The notes under the pieces: model-generated
What the model was told of the DNA's origin: nothing
What the model saw: only the letters and a program-made list of their open reading frames with translations
The model's database searches: none
Part shown: positions 1-10,304 of the stretch, in pieces
Layout: every line of letters begins with the position of its first letter
How positions within the stretch are numbered: the stretch's first letter is position 1
Translations under genes and position numbers: made by a program
Source of the DNA: Evernia prunastri
Lineage: Eukaryota > Ascomycota > Lecanoromycetes > Lecanorales > Parmeliaceae
Direction: 5' to 3'
DNA: 64,000 nucleotides
NCBI GenBank assembly: GCA_003184365.1
Contig: NKYR01000011.1
Coordinates: 310,001-374,000 of the forward strand

Positions 1-367
1 GCTAGCGTGGTTTCAATTCTCCACGCTTGGCGCTGGAAACTGCGAACTATCTGTTCTGAGAATTACTTAGATACATCTGGCTTGCTCTTTACTGCGATCA
101 CAGCGCTGATCAAATCAGAAGGACTTGGCTATCTCATATAGTCATTAAAATATTATTCCTTTGAGCGAGGTGGGTCACGTTTCGCGCGCGACTCCTCCCT
201 CATCCAACTCCTGGATTCCATGGGAAAAGTAATCCGAAACTCCATCTCCTTTTACCCACTTTTATTAGATGTTGCTACCATCTTGAAGCCACCGACACTC
301 ATTTTTTCCATTTGACTTAAAGTTGTGAAGTGGACAATTTGGGTGGATGGATCCGAGTGATTTTGAG
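1..367. other. Left edge, no gene seen
   Basis: I see no ORF of useful length and no RNA gene here. The stretch ends at a small TA-flanked inverted-repeat element. Confidence 0.5.
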
Positions 368-369
368 TA

Positions 370-541
370 AGAGTATCCACCAACAGAAATGCATAGAGGG
401 AAATTTTTGCGGGCGAAAAAAATAAAATATGTAAATCATACTGTGATTTTTTTAAGTCCCACTAAGGCAAGTTTACCGGCTTCACTGTAGGACTTAGAAA
501 TTCTAAGGCTCCCTCGATGCATTTTTTTTGGTGGATACTCT
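370..541. mobile_element. 172-bp MITE with TA target duplication
   Basis: The left end reads AGAGTATCCACCAA and the right end is its reverse complement. The terminal inverted repeats extend about 32 bp with roughly four mismatches. Each end is bordered by TA (368-369 and 542-543). The interior is AT-rich and non-coding. TA duplication with perfect outer repeats is the pattern of non-autonomous Tc1/mariner or pogo relatives. The termini differ from those of the Tc1-type element at 16 kb, so that element is not its obvious mobiliser. Confidence 0.75.
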
Positions 542-543
542 TA

Positions 544-1167
544 CAATAATGATTAACCAGAGCCTATCCTCACGTTTTGGTTCCCGAGGGATCAGCCTTA
601 GATGACAGATCTTACGTAATTGTCCTAAAGATCTCTCAGTGGCAGAATAAATTCATGGGTAGACCGTCTATGAAACCTCTGTCCGTTTGTGCTTTAGCAT
701 CTGCAACCATTTACGATTTTGTTTCTCCAAAGCATATGATTATTGTGCATTTGGTGGGCCTGATTGGGTCTTTGACAGGGTTGTACTCAATTTTCATCGT
801 TCTGGAGACCGTGTCCGATGAGATGATCATCGATGTGTGGGCCAGTAACCCTTGATGGCGCACAACCATCGATCAAAGCCCAGTACTGCAGCAAACGGGT
901 GGAGTCGTACCCTGCGCCATCTCACTCAATGTGGGATCTCAGACCTGATACTATGCAAATACTGGAGCTTTTTTCCTCTTCTCCCTTTTTGCTTTCTCCC
1001 TAAAAGAGAGGACATCCTCATAAAGCAAGGGTGGCCTTCAGCCGTCATCTTTTCCAGAAAAAGCTGCTGGTTTGCTGAACATAGGCCAGTCAAATGCTCT
1101 ATCTCTGTCTCAACAACGCCCGCAACTACATTGGTCAACATCGCAAGCGCTCCGCAGATCTGCCACA
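544..1167. other. Intergenic, no convincing gene
   Basis: A 92-codon frame at 577-855 begins at TTG; its first ATG leaves about 66 codons with one hydrophobic stretch. No family is recognisable, so I do not call it a gene. The rest is presumably the upstream region of the Ser/Thr-rich gene. Confidence 0.4.
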
Positions 1168-3294
1168 ATGATACCCGTTAACAGCTCCTGCATTGGGGCC
1201 CTCATCCTCGCTGTCTATATATCTCTAAATCCTGGGTTGGTAGCTCCATTTCCGACAAACCTCATCCGGGCTTCCAGTATTGCCAGTGCCCGGATCCCCC
1301 CAGGCATTGGATCGGAGAAAGTCTTTGTCTCCGCACAAACAGCCATTTCGCTCGTTTCCACCAGCAGCCTAGCTTTAAAAACATCTTCAGATGTAGCCAG
1401 AGTCTCGAAATCTTCACCATCCAGGTCTGCCAACACTGCTGCTACCATGTTGAGTAGTTCGACCGCGACCACTCCTTCCACTGCAATAACCCTGTCAGCG
1501 TCCTCGACCAACAACCCAAGTCCCTCCTTCAGCGCACTCGCTACCGCTGATGTTGAAGCTCTCATGGCAGATTCGTCGCCGACTTCATGGCCTGCTCTGA
1601 GCAGCATTGAGAGCTCACTCCCCACTTCAACTTCGTCGGGCTCCCAAGATGCCTCCTCATCGACGTCGAAGTCTAGCGTTAGCTCATTTACCCCTTCAGC
1701 CTCGTCGGTCTTTCAAAATATCTCATCGTCGGCGACGACGTCCAGCGTTGAGAGCTCACTTACCACGTCAGCCACCTTGGCCTCCAATGACCGCTCATCC
1801 TTGGCGACAGAGTCTAGCATAGCTACTTTCGTACCGGGTCCACCACCCAGCAATGCTCATATTGCTAGACTTGCTACAATAGTCGTTCCTTCGGTGGTAG
1901 GCGGGACAGGAGTTGGAGCAGGACTATGGTACCTTTTCTCAGCGCTGGGGGGAAAGATGATGAGGGCGCACGAGGTGGCGCGTACTCTTAGAATGGCCCA
2001 AAAGGCCGAATTTTTGGATAGCCTTTCATCGAAGCAACAAGGTTGGATACGCTTTTTGCTGCGGAGAATCTTGTTGGAACAGGGTAGAGAACCCGGTACG
2101 CTTTCAGCAGAGCAGGCAAATTTAGCCCGCTTGGCTGAACAGGGTGGTGAGAGTATCTGGGATGGTCCCGTAAGATCAATTGCTGCGTTCGACAAAGAGA
2201 AGTCTGCTGAACAGTAATAGGACATTGCTTCTCTACCGGAACCCTGCGTTGGGCATCCATTTTGTACAGATTGGCCAGGCTCTCCCTCTGGATCGGCACC
2301 GCCGTCATGGCCTGATCCACCGCCATATCTTAACCCGCCATCGGGACAAGATACTCCGTCGACACCAAAATCGCCTTCTGATCCAAAAACCCCTTCCGAT
2401 CCAAACCCCCCCTCGGAACCCAATACGCCCGCTGAACCGGATCCACCACCAGAACAAGACCCCCCGTCGACGCCCAACTCACCTTCTGATCTAGACCCAC
2501 CTTTCGATCCCGAAATGCCACTTGATAAACCACCTCCGGTGACCGAGGAATCGATTAGACTTGCTGACGAGCTACCAACGCTTCCAGAAGCATCATGGCG
2601 TGGGAGTCGGTTTGCTCATTTGCCCTTCAAAACGCGCGTGGTCCCTGCGGCATATCGAACGTTGCCGCTTGACGCCAAAATAGTCTATGCTACCAAATAC
2701 GGCGAAGATGTTTGGAGCCAAAGGCTTCGATACCTTTCGGACACCAAAACGGCGGCTGTGGATCTCTATGATCAACCATTGAATGACTGGAATTTCGATC
2801 AAAATGGTAATCTTGTCGACTATCAAGGGAAGACACTGGGAGATATCAAAAAGGGTAGTTTTCCGAACGAAAAGGAGCGGATCAAACTCCATAGGAAGTA
2901 TGTCCACATGCGGGAGGAAATTGAGATACTTTACGATGCGGAAGAGTTGGAACGAGCTCGTATTTCCAACATGAAACCGCCGGACCCACCCCAAGGGTCG
3001 CTTCCTGAGCCACCGGAGCCTACACCTACACCTACACCAGCACCTCCGCCACCAGAGCCTACGCCTCCCTCTCCACCTCCGCCTCCGCCTCCGCCTCCAC
3101 CTCCTCCTCCTGCTCCTCCCCCTGCTCCATCACCACCACCAGACCGAAGTGGCGAGAGGCATGACCAGCAGTTCATTCATGACCATAGGCATCACGCTAA
3201 GGGGCATAAGAAGGAGAAGATGAGAGGGGCGAAATGTGTCTTGTTCTGGAATTGGACCAAGTGCGCCCGTCGAGGCTTGGCAGCGATGACATGA
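1168..3294 (+). CDS. Ser/Thr- and Pro-rich single-pass membrane protein, two exons
   Basis: Two frames that look like separate genes join into one 691-residue protein. Exon 1 is 1168-2169 and exon 2 is 2221-3294. The 51-nt intron (2170-2220) starts GTAAGA, has GCTGAAC near its end and finishes at TAG. It is a multiple of three and contains the tandem stops TAA TAG, which only appear if it is retained. The start at 1168 (CACAATGA) gives a hydrophobic leader (about residues 8-25). Residues 50-225 are Ser/Thr-rich, likely O-glycosylated. A Gly/Val-rich membrane segment lies at about 233-258. The exon 2 part has Asp-Pro repeats (about 370-435), a mixed globular-looking stretch and a long polyproline tract (about 595-645), then a basic tail. 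The layout suggests a wall-anchored surface protein or sensor. No enzymatic domain is recognised. Confidence 0.7.
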
Positions 3295-3906
3295 TAGGCC
3301 TTTGGGCTGCGGAAGCTGCCTATGAGCGCACATTTGAAGCACAAAAGACGGCGAAGAGTGGATGTCACTCTAGCAATCTTGACGGGCTTTCCTCCGGTTC
3401 ATAAACATCGCTCCTGCAATATGCCAAGTTTCTCTTTTCTTTCTGTAGTATAGCCTTCCCATAATCGCAATCTTCCGTCTAGGCGCCATGTTTGATCTCT
3501 TGTGTCTCTTTTCACACATTTTACCCCTAAACTGTATCCACTAAACCTACTTCCTCACCGATAGGACAATCAGCATCGCCGATTCCGAGGACCTTCATCT
3601 CCGTTTTTGATGCGTGACTTGATTCTTGGGATTCACATTCAGCAATAAACACAGGCTGACGCCCCGAAATTCCCTCGAAGAGCCTGAAGATGTACAATTC
3701 TGTTTTGAGTATCAGCCGACCCGATACTGCAATCATATCTTGTTATGCCCCAGAAAGAGGCGACGATTGAAATCGGCCTTACTGTTTCTTAGGCCGAGAC
3801 CCGGAAGGGAGACTACCGTTCGAAGCAAAATGACATTTTTTTCCTCCCATGAAAGCTTGGGCCAAAGTGAGATCCCAGAGTCTCTAGAAATTTGATACCA
3901 GGATCC
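3295..3906. other. Intergenic, nothing identified
   Basis: Short overlapping frames on both strands show no recognisable domain, no plausible splicing and no repeats beyond the duplication that follows. Confidence 0.4.
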
Positions 3907-4418
3907 TTGGAAAACTACAGCCCCATGCCACAACACTCCAGTTCTGAAAGTTAGAAATGTCGAAACCACACCTGCCTTATGATTCTCTGACTGTCTGCAA
4001 GAAACGAGGTCGATCACGTCACCCACGTCCAGGCCAACCCTCTCCCCCCCCCCTCCTATCATCATCCTTATCTTTCCCCCCAAACAATGTCCATCCGCAA
4101 GATCACACACATACCCCATGATATCCAAACCTAGCAACCACCTCACCCCGAGCCAAACAACCCTTGGAAAACTACAGTCCCATTCCACAAAACTTTAATT
4201 GTCAAAATTGGAAACGTAGTGACCGCACGTATCGTATGAATTCTCAAAATTAACTGCAAGAAACGAGGTTCATCACCTCATTTACGTTCAGGCCAACTCT
4301 CCCTCCTGCTATCACCACCCTTATCTTTGTCCCCAATCATTGTCCATCCGCAAGAAATCACACGCATACTCCATGATATCCAAACCTAGCAACCACCTCA
4401 CCCCGAGCCCAACAACCC
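3907..4418. repeat. Diverged tandem duplication, period about 257 bp
   Basis: Copy 1 (3907-4163) and copy 2 (4164-4418) both begin TTGGAAAACTACAG and share blocks such as GCAAGAAACGAGGT, TGTCCATCCGCAAGA and GATATCCAAACCTAGC in the same order. Divergence lies mainly between the conserved blocks, and copy 1 has an expanded C-run near 4045. No coding capacity or transposon ends are visible. Confidence 0.8.
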
Positions 4419-5079
4419 GGATGCATTCTCATCCCCAACGCCCCTACGATCCGCCCCTCCAACTTCCTTCTTCCAATCAGATAAAACAGCGACCTCCCTT
4501 TCAAACCACCACTTTCCCCTTAGAACAGAAGCCGTCGGACCGGACCGAGCTGATATGAAGCGATACTGACGTCTTAGTAGAAGTCCTGTGTCGAGCGTGA
4601 CGAGGATCACATCGAGGGATACAGCGGGCTCGATGGCGGAGGATAGGTGTGGATTGCTGTGTGTAAGATTCTATACTGGAAGGCGCCGAGAGGTTCGATT
4701 CGGAGGGAGAGGCAAGGCTACTTACTGGAAGGGCGGAAGTGGCGAGATGGTCGCGTAGGAGCGAAAACGCTCTGGTTTCGAGGGAAGTGAGGTTAGGCGT
4801 AGAGTTTTTGCGGTTCACGAAGGAGAAGGTGAAGGGGAGACTTTGCGGTCTGGAATCTATGACTTGGCTGTCAAAGAGACGTCGATTAATGCTTTAGAGA
4901 ATACTTTGTTCTCGATTAATCATTGCTAAGCATCAATTACCACCTGTGTTTCACATAAGGCAGATTTAGATGGTGGGTAAAGTCATATGTAAAAGGAGCG
5001 TATTAGCACGAATATGCACAACACCAGGCTCTGCTATCCGATTCGTCTCAGGGTACTTCCAATATCGTCTTTTGATCCT
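4419..5079. other. Intergenic, nothing identified
   Basis: Several short frames overlap on both strands without family resemblance. The region lies downstream of the minus-strand Cys-rich gene and probably contains its 3' end. Confidence 0.4.
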
Positions 5080-6158
5080 CTACGCCCGCGATACTCGTGG
5101 GGGTTCCGTATGCTGTAACTCGACGAGACCCTGCCCCGGTAACTCCAAATGTCCCTGTTCCGATAATTCCGCACGATTCTGGCCCGAGAGCTCCCGGACC
5201 CTACTGCCACTGCCATCTGCGATTTCAAACCTATCGCGAATATCCATACGGCACCCTTTCGTATCGTCTGGGTTATTTGGGGCGGTGTTCGATCGACGCC
5301 GTAGAAGGTAGACCAATCCTCCGAGAAGGGCTAAGCCAGCACCCACACCCACACCTACACTTGCACCGACGACGACATGGTTACTGCGGGGGCGTGGGCT
5401 GGAAGCGGGAGTAGCAACGGTCGTGGCGGACGAGAGTGAGGGAGGCGTAAGGGCTGCGGCCGATGATGGCGGGTCTTTTGATGACGGGGACGATACAAGA
5501 GAAGATAGTACAGCAGAGCTTGGAATGGCTGTAGTGAAAGTAGTGAAAATCCAAGAAGGCGGAATGGTGCCCTCTAACGTGACTGGGTCTGAGCCTAGAG
5601 TAAAAAGCAATGATCGAGTATTGCAGCACCAGTCAGTACTCGAACCAGAGCAGCAATAATTCCCGGCTTCACAAGGCCAGACGTGAATACCGTTGGATGG
5701 ATCTATTCATAATGGATTAGTATTTTTCATGACAGGGCGTTTTTGCGATATGATATACTAAGAGAGAATAAGGAGTTAGTTTCTATCTTTCCCCGTTGGA
5801 ATTTAGATCGAATCATAAGCTTCAGAACTACAGTATCGTAGACATCAACTTACCTTGTTTTGTTATTATTGCATATCGCAGGACACGTCAGAGGGGAGTT
5901 CCACAAATAATCGGTACAGTCGCCTGTGTAGTAAGGCTCGTAGAATCGACTTGTATTGGTTACGGGACTTGCGCAAAGCCCGTTACTAAGACAGACAGAA
6001 TTGAGTGAACAGCAGGAACTGACTTCAGCCTCCGAGTCACAAACAAGCGTATTGGGATCTTGGATACGGTATGAGTCGTAGCAAATACCGCTGTTTGGTG
6101 ATGCTGTGGCGAATGGGATACTCCATAATACCAGCAAAAAAAGAGGTGATGAAGGCAT
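5080..6158 (-). CDS. Cys-rich, Ser/Thr-stalk single-pass surface protein
   Basis: The first exon (6158 down to about 5854) encodes a signal peptide and a compact Cys-rich ectodomain with motifs VCDSE, SSCCSLN, CLSNGLC and CPAIC. The distal exon (about 5702 to 5080) continues with VWPCEAGNYCCS, WCCNTR and LFTLGS, then a Ser/Thr/Pro stalk, a Gly/Val-rich membrane helix ending YLLRRR, and a charged cytoplasmic tail. This order is common to a large family of fungal Mid2-like putative wall sensors. The upstream ATG at 6239 would bury the signal peptide, so 6158 is preferred. The donor GTAAGT (5853-5848) and the acceptor at 5703, preceded by TACTAAT, are good, but joining them is one base out of phase. 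Either a one-base indel or an alternative splice is involved. Confidence 0.6.
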
Positions 6159-7487
6159 TGTTATTTCTAGCGTCGTAAATGTGCCTTTTGCGTAATTCCG
6201 TGCTGAGTCTGGACCGAAAAACGGAGGAAAATAAAACAAAAATAGACGTCAGACGTCAGACGGTAGATGGTAGGCGTAGAGGCCAATCAAGAACGAATTG
6301 CTGCTTTATTTTCTGAATGTGTGGGAGAAGGCAACATCTTCTATCTTGAAGTCTCGCACTGCGAGCCTTTGGTTCCTATTAATACCTGCAAGACGATCTT
6401 CCTTCTGCCTTGGAAACCTTGGGTGTCCTATAATTGGCATGGATCTCTGCAACTGCGGCTTGTGTGCATCGTCCTCTTTGGCCGGGTCTAAGTCTGCCGA
6501 CAACTTCTGGGGAGAGGATCTGGACACATTTACTGGTTCTAGTCTTTGGTTTATCGGAGATTGCTCATAGCCCCGCTTCAAATGCAACGCTAGAGACCAA
6601 TGCAGTGGATTTCCTCGTCTTACTGCGAAACAGATTTCACAAATGCGAGCTGTGTAACGACTTGAGGGTTGTCGCAACCAGGAGTCTGGTTTCATGGACG
6701 CCTAAAACCTGACTCCAAAGGTCAGAGAGCGGTAGTAAAATGTCGGCGAGAGGCGACATGACGCCCGGAGAGCTGTTTTGATTGGAAACAATTGGGGGGA
6801 GGCGAGGCTGCAGCTGCAGATGCAACGGACATGGACAAAGATGGAAAGAGAATAATCCCACAATTCCTGGCAAGGGAGTAAGCCCGAAACAGATTGAGTC
6901 TCGGTGTTGCACTGAGCACTGGTCAAGGTCGAGAAAACTGAGCTTAACTAGGTCAGCTATTGGCGATGGCTTCTGTCGATCTTGGTATCAAGGATGTGAA
7001 GGATAAAACCGAAACAGCATGAAATGTACATGTACTCCGTATGCACACACAGCCCAGCTCAACTTGCATCTAGACCCCTCAGGTTGGTATCATCCTACTC
7101 CTCGTAGCATTAGATACTCATTAACTGTTCCACTCAATATCTGTGCATTTCTCACCATGTTTTAAGGTAGGTATGCGTCCGAGGGGTCAGGTAAAGGAAC
7201 AGACCCAAGGCTGAGCCAGCCCTAAGATCGACCATACTTTACTCTACTCGTAGCTTCGGCAATCGGAAATTCTATCTCCCGTCTCTCGATGACGTTGCTC
7301 CGATAACCCCGCCAACTGTTTGCACGAATGGATGAGGGAAGTGTGGAGATAGAATGATTTCAATTCGCCGCGTTTCCGTTCCATGATATATTCAAGGAGC
7401 TTCCCCATTCTTTGCCGATCAACCATTTCACTAAAGTTCCAACCCGTACCCAGATCGATTTCAACACCACACAGATCCACATCAACC
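6159..7487. other. Intergenic, only a doubtful minus-strand ORF
   Basis: A 129-codon ATG frame lies on the minus strand at 6306-6695, overlapped by several plus-strand frames of similar size. It has no recognisable domain, signal peptide or membrane segment, so I do not call a gene. The end of the stretch is the leader of the dienelactone hydrolase gene. Confidence 0.4.
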
Positions 7488-8311
7488 ATGGAGGCACAAC
7501 AAGGACACAGCAAGGCATGCTGCAACGTCCCTCCTGCTGTCTCCAAAGGCTACAAAGAAAAGGGCAAATATATCGACCTCAATGGCATGCAATGCTACGC
7601 CACCGGTCCCTCCAGTGCCACTTCTGCCATCTTCATCATCTACGACATCTTCGGCTTCTCACCCCAAGCAATCCAGGGCGCCGACATCCTCGCACACGCC
7701 GACTCCAACCGCCAATACCAAGTCTTCATGCCTGACTTCTTCCTCGGCAAACCCCTCCCTCCCAGCGACTTCCCCCCGGACACGGACGAAAAGAAGAAGA
7801 AGCTTGGAGACTTCTTCGCTGGCCCAGCAAACCCGCCCAATACCGCGAAGAAGGTGCCCGAGGTGGTGAAAGAGATTGAGAAGCAGGCGACAGGAATCAA
7901 GAAGTGGGGCAGTTTGGGAATGTGCTGGGGTGGAAAGGTAAGACGTTACCAATGATGATCATGCCATGCTTTTGAACGCTTTGGACTGATTTCGTGGCAC
8001 AGATCGTCTCCCTAACCGCGCAACCCGGCACCTCCTTCTCTGCCGTTGCCGAAGTCCACCCCGCTATGGTCGATCCGGCAGACGCCAAGGGCATCAAAGT
8101 ACCCCTCTGCATGCTCGCGTCCGGCGACGAAGATGCCAACGCGGTGAAAGAATTTGGCAAAACGTTGAGCGTGGAAAACCACATTGAGACATTTAGTGAT
8201 CAGGTCCATGGCTGGATGGCCGCTCGTGGCGACCTCGAGAACGAGAAGGTCAGGAAGGAGTATGAGCGTGGTTACCAGGTGTTGCTCGACTTCTACCACA
8301 AGCATCTGTGA
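7488..8311 (+). CDS. Dienelactone hydrolase family protein
   Basis: Exon 1 is 7488-7937 and exon 2 is 8003-8311. The 65-nt intron (7938-8002) starts GTAAGA and ends GGCACAG, and the product is 252 residues. The fold is the alpha/beta hydrolase of carboxymethylenebutenolidases, which open cyclic enol-lactones. The Cys nucleophile sits in GMCWGGK (C146), the acid is in SGDED (D192 or D194) and the histidine in DQVHGW (H219), giving a complete Cys-Asp-His triad. The start at 7488 has an excellent context (TCAACCATGG). An in-frame ATG at 7383 would add 35 Ser/Arg-rich residues with no acidic residue, resembling a mitochondrial presequence, so two isoforms are possible. The physiological substrate cannot be read from sequence, because fungal members of this family act on varied esters and lactones. 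Confidence 0.88.
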
Positions 8312-8891
8312 GTATGCGGAAGGTTCGTGACGTCTCAAGTGCTTTCTTTATGTGGAGAGAGGAGAAGTAGAGCCGGGCTGATGTGAGCGTAGTGACGATT
8401 CTACGACTGCAAAAGCTAGGCTCTAAGAACAGGAAAAGCAGGCTAGATAGAGCCGTAGACTAGAAACACTATCCTTTTACTGATGCAACGAAGACGTCGT
8501 GAAATGTGACATGGTTCGAAACACTCGAAGTCGTTGTTGTAGTTCTAGCAAACAGCCATATACAGGGCTACCCAGTGTCTCAATCATCAATTTGCGTACA
8601 ATTCTACCTGGAATGGCTTCGTAACCCATGTGGATTATTGAAAGACCCTACCTTCTTGTGAATTGGGCAAGAATGTGCACGGGGACTTCATTATCTGCAA
8701 GCCTGTAATAGGACTTGGTTATATGGTTGGCAGTGGAAAGTGCACCGCATAAGGGGTAGACTCAGTCGAGACCGTTTTTCATTTCTAATTGTTCAAGTGC
8801 TATGTTCCACCTGGATCCTCCTCGACCCGTCATCTGACCCGGATAGTACAGCCAAGGCGTATGAAGACGAGCAGCAGCAATCGGCCAACAT
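8312..8891. other. Convergent 3' intergenic region
   Basis: This lies between the 3' ends of the plus-strand dienelactone hydrolase gene and the minus-strand mannitol dehydrogenase gene. No ORF or repeat worth calling is visible. Confidence 0.5.
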
Positions 8892-9692
8892 CTACCTCGT
8901 AGTGTACCCACCATCAATGACGATATCGGCCCCAGTCGTGTACGAACTGGCATCGCTCGCCAAGTAGACATACGCCCCCTTGAGCTCCTTGGCCTTGGCA
9001 TCACGGCCGAGCGGGATCATGCTGTGCCACTGCTCCTGCACCTTCTGGTCGACAAAGTCCGACAGCCCCGTGTCAATGTAGCCGGGGGAGATGCAGTTGA
9101 CGCGGGCGAAGTCCCTCCACTCGTTGGCGAGCGACTTGGTCAGGTGGATGCAGCCCGCCTTCGCCACGTTGTACGACGTTTGCTCTTGCGGGAAGTTCGC
9201 TATGTGCCCACTCATACTCGCGGTAATCACGAGGGAGCCCTTCTTCTGCTCGCGGAAGTGCAGGCCGACGGCGCGGGCGCAGTTGAACGTGCCCGTCAGG
9301 TCGGTGTTGATGACCTCGTTCCACGCCTCGACGCTCGAGTCGAGGATGCCCGCGTCGGCCGTCCGGCCCGCGTTGGCGATGAAGACGTCGATGCGGCCGA
9401 AGTCCTTGATCACGTCGCCCACGAGCTTCTCCACGTCCTTGTAGTCGCCCACGTTGCACTTGTACGCTTTGGACTTGGCGCCGAATTTCTCCTCGAGCTC
9501 CTTGGCGTTCTTGATGCCCCCCTCCGCGCGCGAGGAGTAGGTGATGGCGACGTCGGCGCCCATTTCGGCGCAGCCGCGCGCGGCCTCGGTGCCGATGCCT
9601 GTGGGGCCGGAGGCGCCGGTCACGACGACTACTTTGCCTTTGAGGCTGAAGAGCTCCTTGAGGGAGTCGGATTTGGGGGGTTCGATGGGCAT
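8892..9692 (-). CDS. NADP-dependent mannitol 2-dehydrogenase (SDR family)
   Basis: A single-exon gene of 266 residues, the usual length for the fungal SDR-type mannitol dehydrogenases that interconvert fructose and mannitol with NADP(H) in the cytosol. The cofactor loop TGASGPTGIG is at about 25-34. NAG lies at 107-109, the catalytic Ser at 159 (VITASMSG) and the YxxxK pair at Y174/K178 (SYNVAKAG). The C-terminus ADIVIDGGYTTR matches the class closely. From memory it strongly resembles Cladosporium Cla h 8-type enzymes. The gene is GC-rich with strong third-position bias, which creates a long false ORF on the other strand. Confidence 0.93.
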   Translation of the reverse strand: MPIEPPKSDSLKELFSLKGKVVVVTGASGPTGIGTEAARGCAEMGADVAITYSSRAEGGIKNAKELEEKFGAKSKAYKCNVGDYKDVEKLVGDVIKDFGRIDVFIANAGRTADAGILDSSVEAWNEVINTDLTGTFNCARAVGLHFREQKKGSLVITASMSGHIANFPQEQTSYNVAKAGCIHLTKSLANEWRDFARVNCISPGYIDTGLSDFVDQKVQEQWHSMIPLGRDAKAKELKGAYVYLASDASSYTTGADIVIDGGYTTR

Positions 9693-9783
9693 GGCGGCGG
9701 TTGGTTGGGAGGTTTGATTGGAGGTATGTGGGATATGATTGATTTGGTTGAGAGAGGTTGTGAAGGTTGGGAGTGATTTGCAG

Positions 9784-9790
9784 TATTTAA
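9784..9790 (-). promoter_or_regulatory. TATA-like element of the mannitol dehydrogenase gene
   Basis: On the minus strand this reads TTAAATA, about 92 nt upstream of the ATG at 9692, with a pyrimidine-rich stretch between it and the start. The position is reasonable for a fungal TATA box. No experimental support. Confidence 0.35.
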
Positions 9791-10304
9791 GGAATGGGGA
9801 AAATGTTGGAAAAAAAAAGGCCTCAAATGCCCCACCTACGCCACCAAAAGAACAGAGGAGGGGTTGATTAATAAGCTTCTGGACTCTTATTACTAAGTGT
9901 GACGAATCGGTTTGCTGCGGAATAATCGCTTATTAGTGTGGGGCGGGTCGGCTTGGTCGGGCAAAGAACTCAATTGAAGCACCAAATATGTTGTACGATC
10001 ACTGAATGCATCTACTCGGAGCATTGGGATCTGCTCGTTTTCAGTCGGCGCCATTCTCGGTCCTTCTTTGAGCAAGAATTAGGGAAGCTGTCAAAAAGTG
10101 GCTATCCAAGTCCGACTCTAGCCAAGATTGTCGTAAATAGAACGCCTCAGGTAAATCAGTTGGCCACCCGTACGCCTGTTAGGCTGTCAGGGTATCAGTC
10201 GCGATTGAACCATCCAAACATGAAATCGGGACTCCGAAAAGAAACCCCTAACTGGATGGACACCCAGTGACGTGATCGATAGCATCAAGGCTCTGCCGGC
10301 GTCT
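9791..10304. other. Intergenic, nothing identified
   Basis: Upstream of the mannitol dehydrogenase gene and downstream of the glutamine synthetase-like gene. The 110-codon plus frame at 9938-10270 has no recognisable features. Confidence 0.45.

Noticed and set aside
2215..2220. TAA TAG as stop-codon readthrough or separate genes
   Set aside because: A standard GT-AG intron with branch site removes exactly this piece in phase, which is a simpler explanation.
1857..2477. 206-codon minus-strand Gly-rich ORF
   Set aside because: Shadow of the Asp-Pro repeat region of the plus-strand gene.
9024..9776. 250-codon plus-strand ORF
   Set aside because: Antisense to the intact mannitol dehydrogenase; it is a by-product of strong GC bias in codon position three and has a low-complexity Val/Leu/Ala composition.
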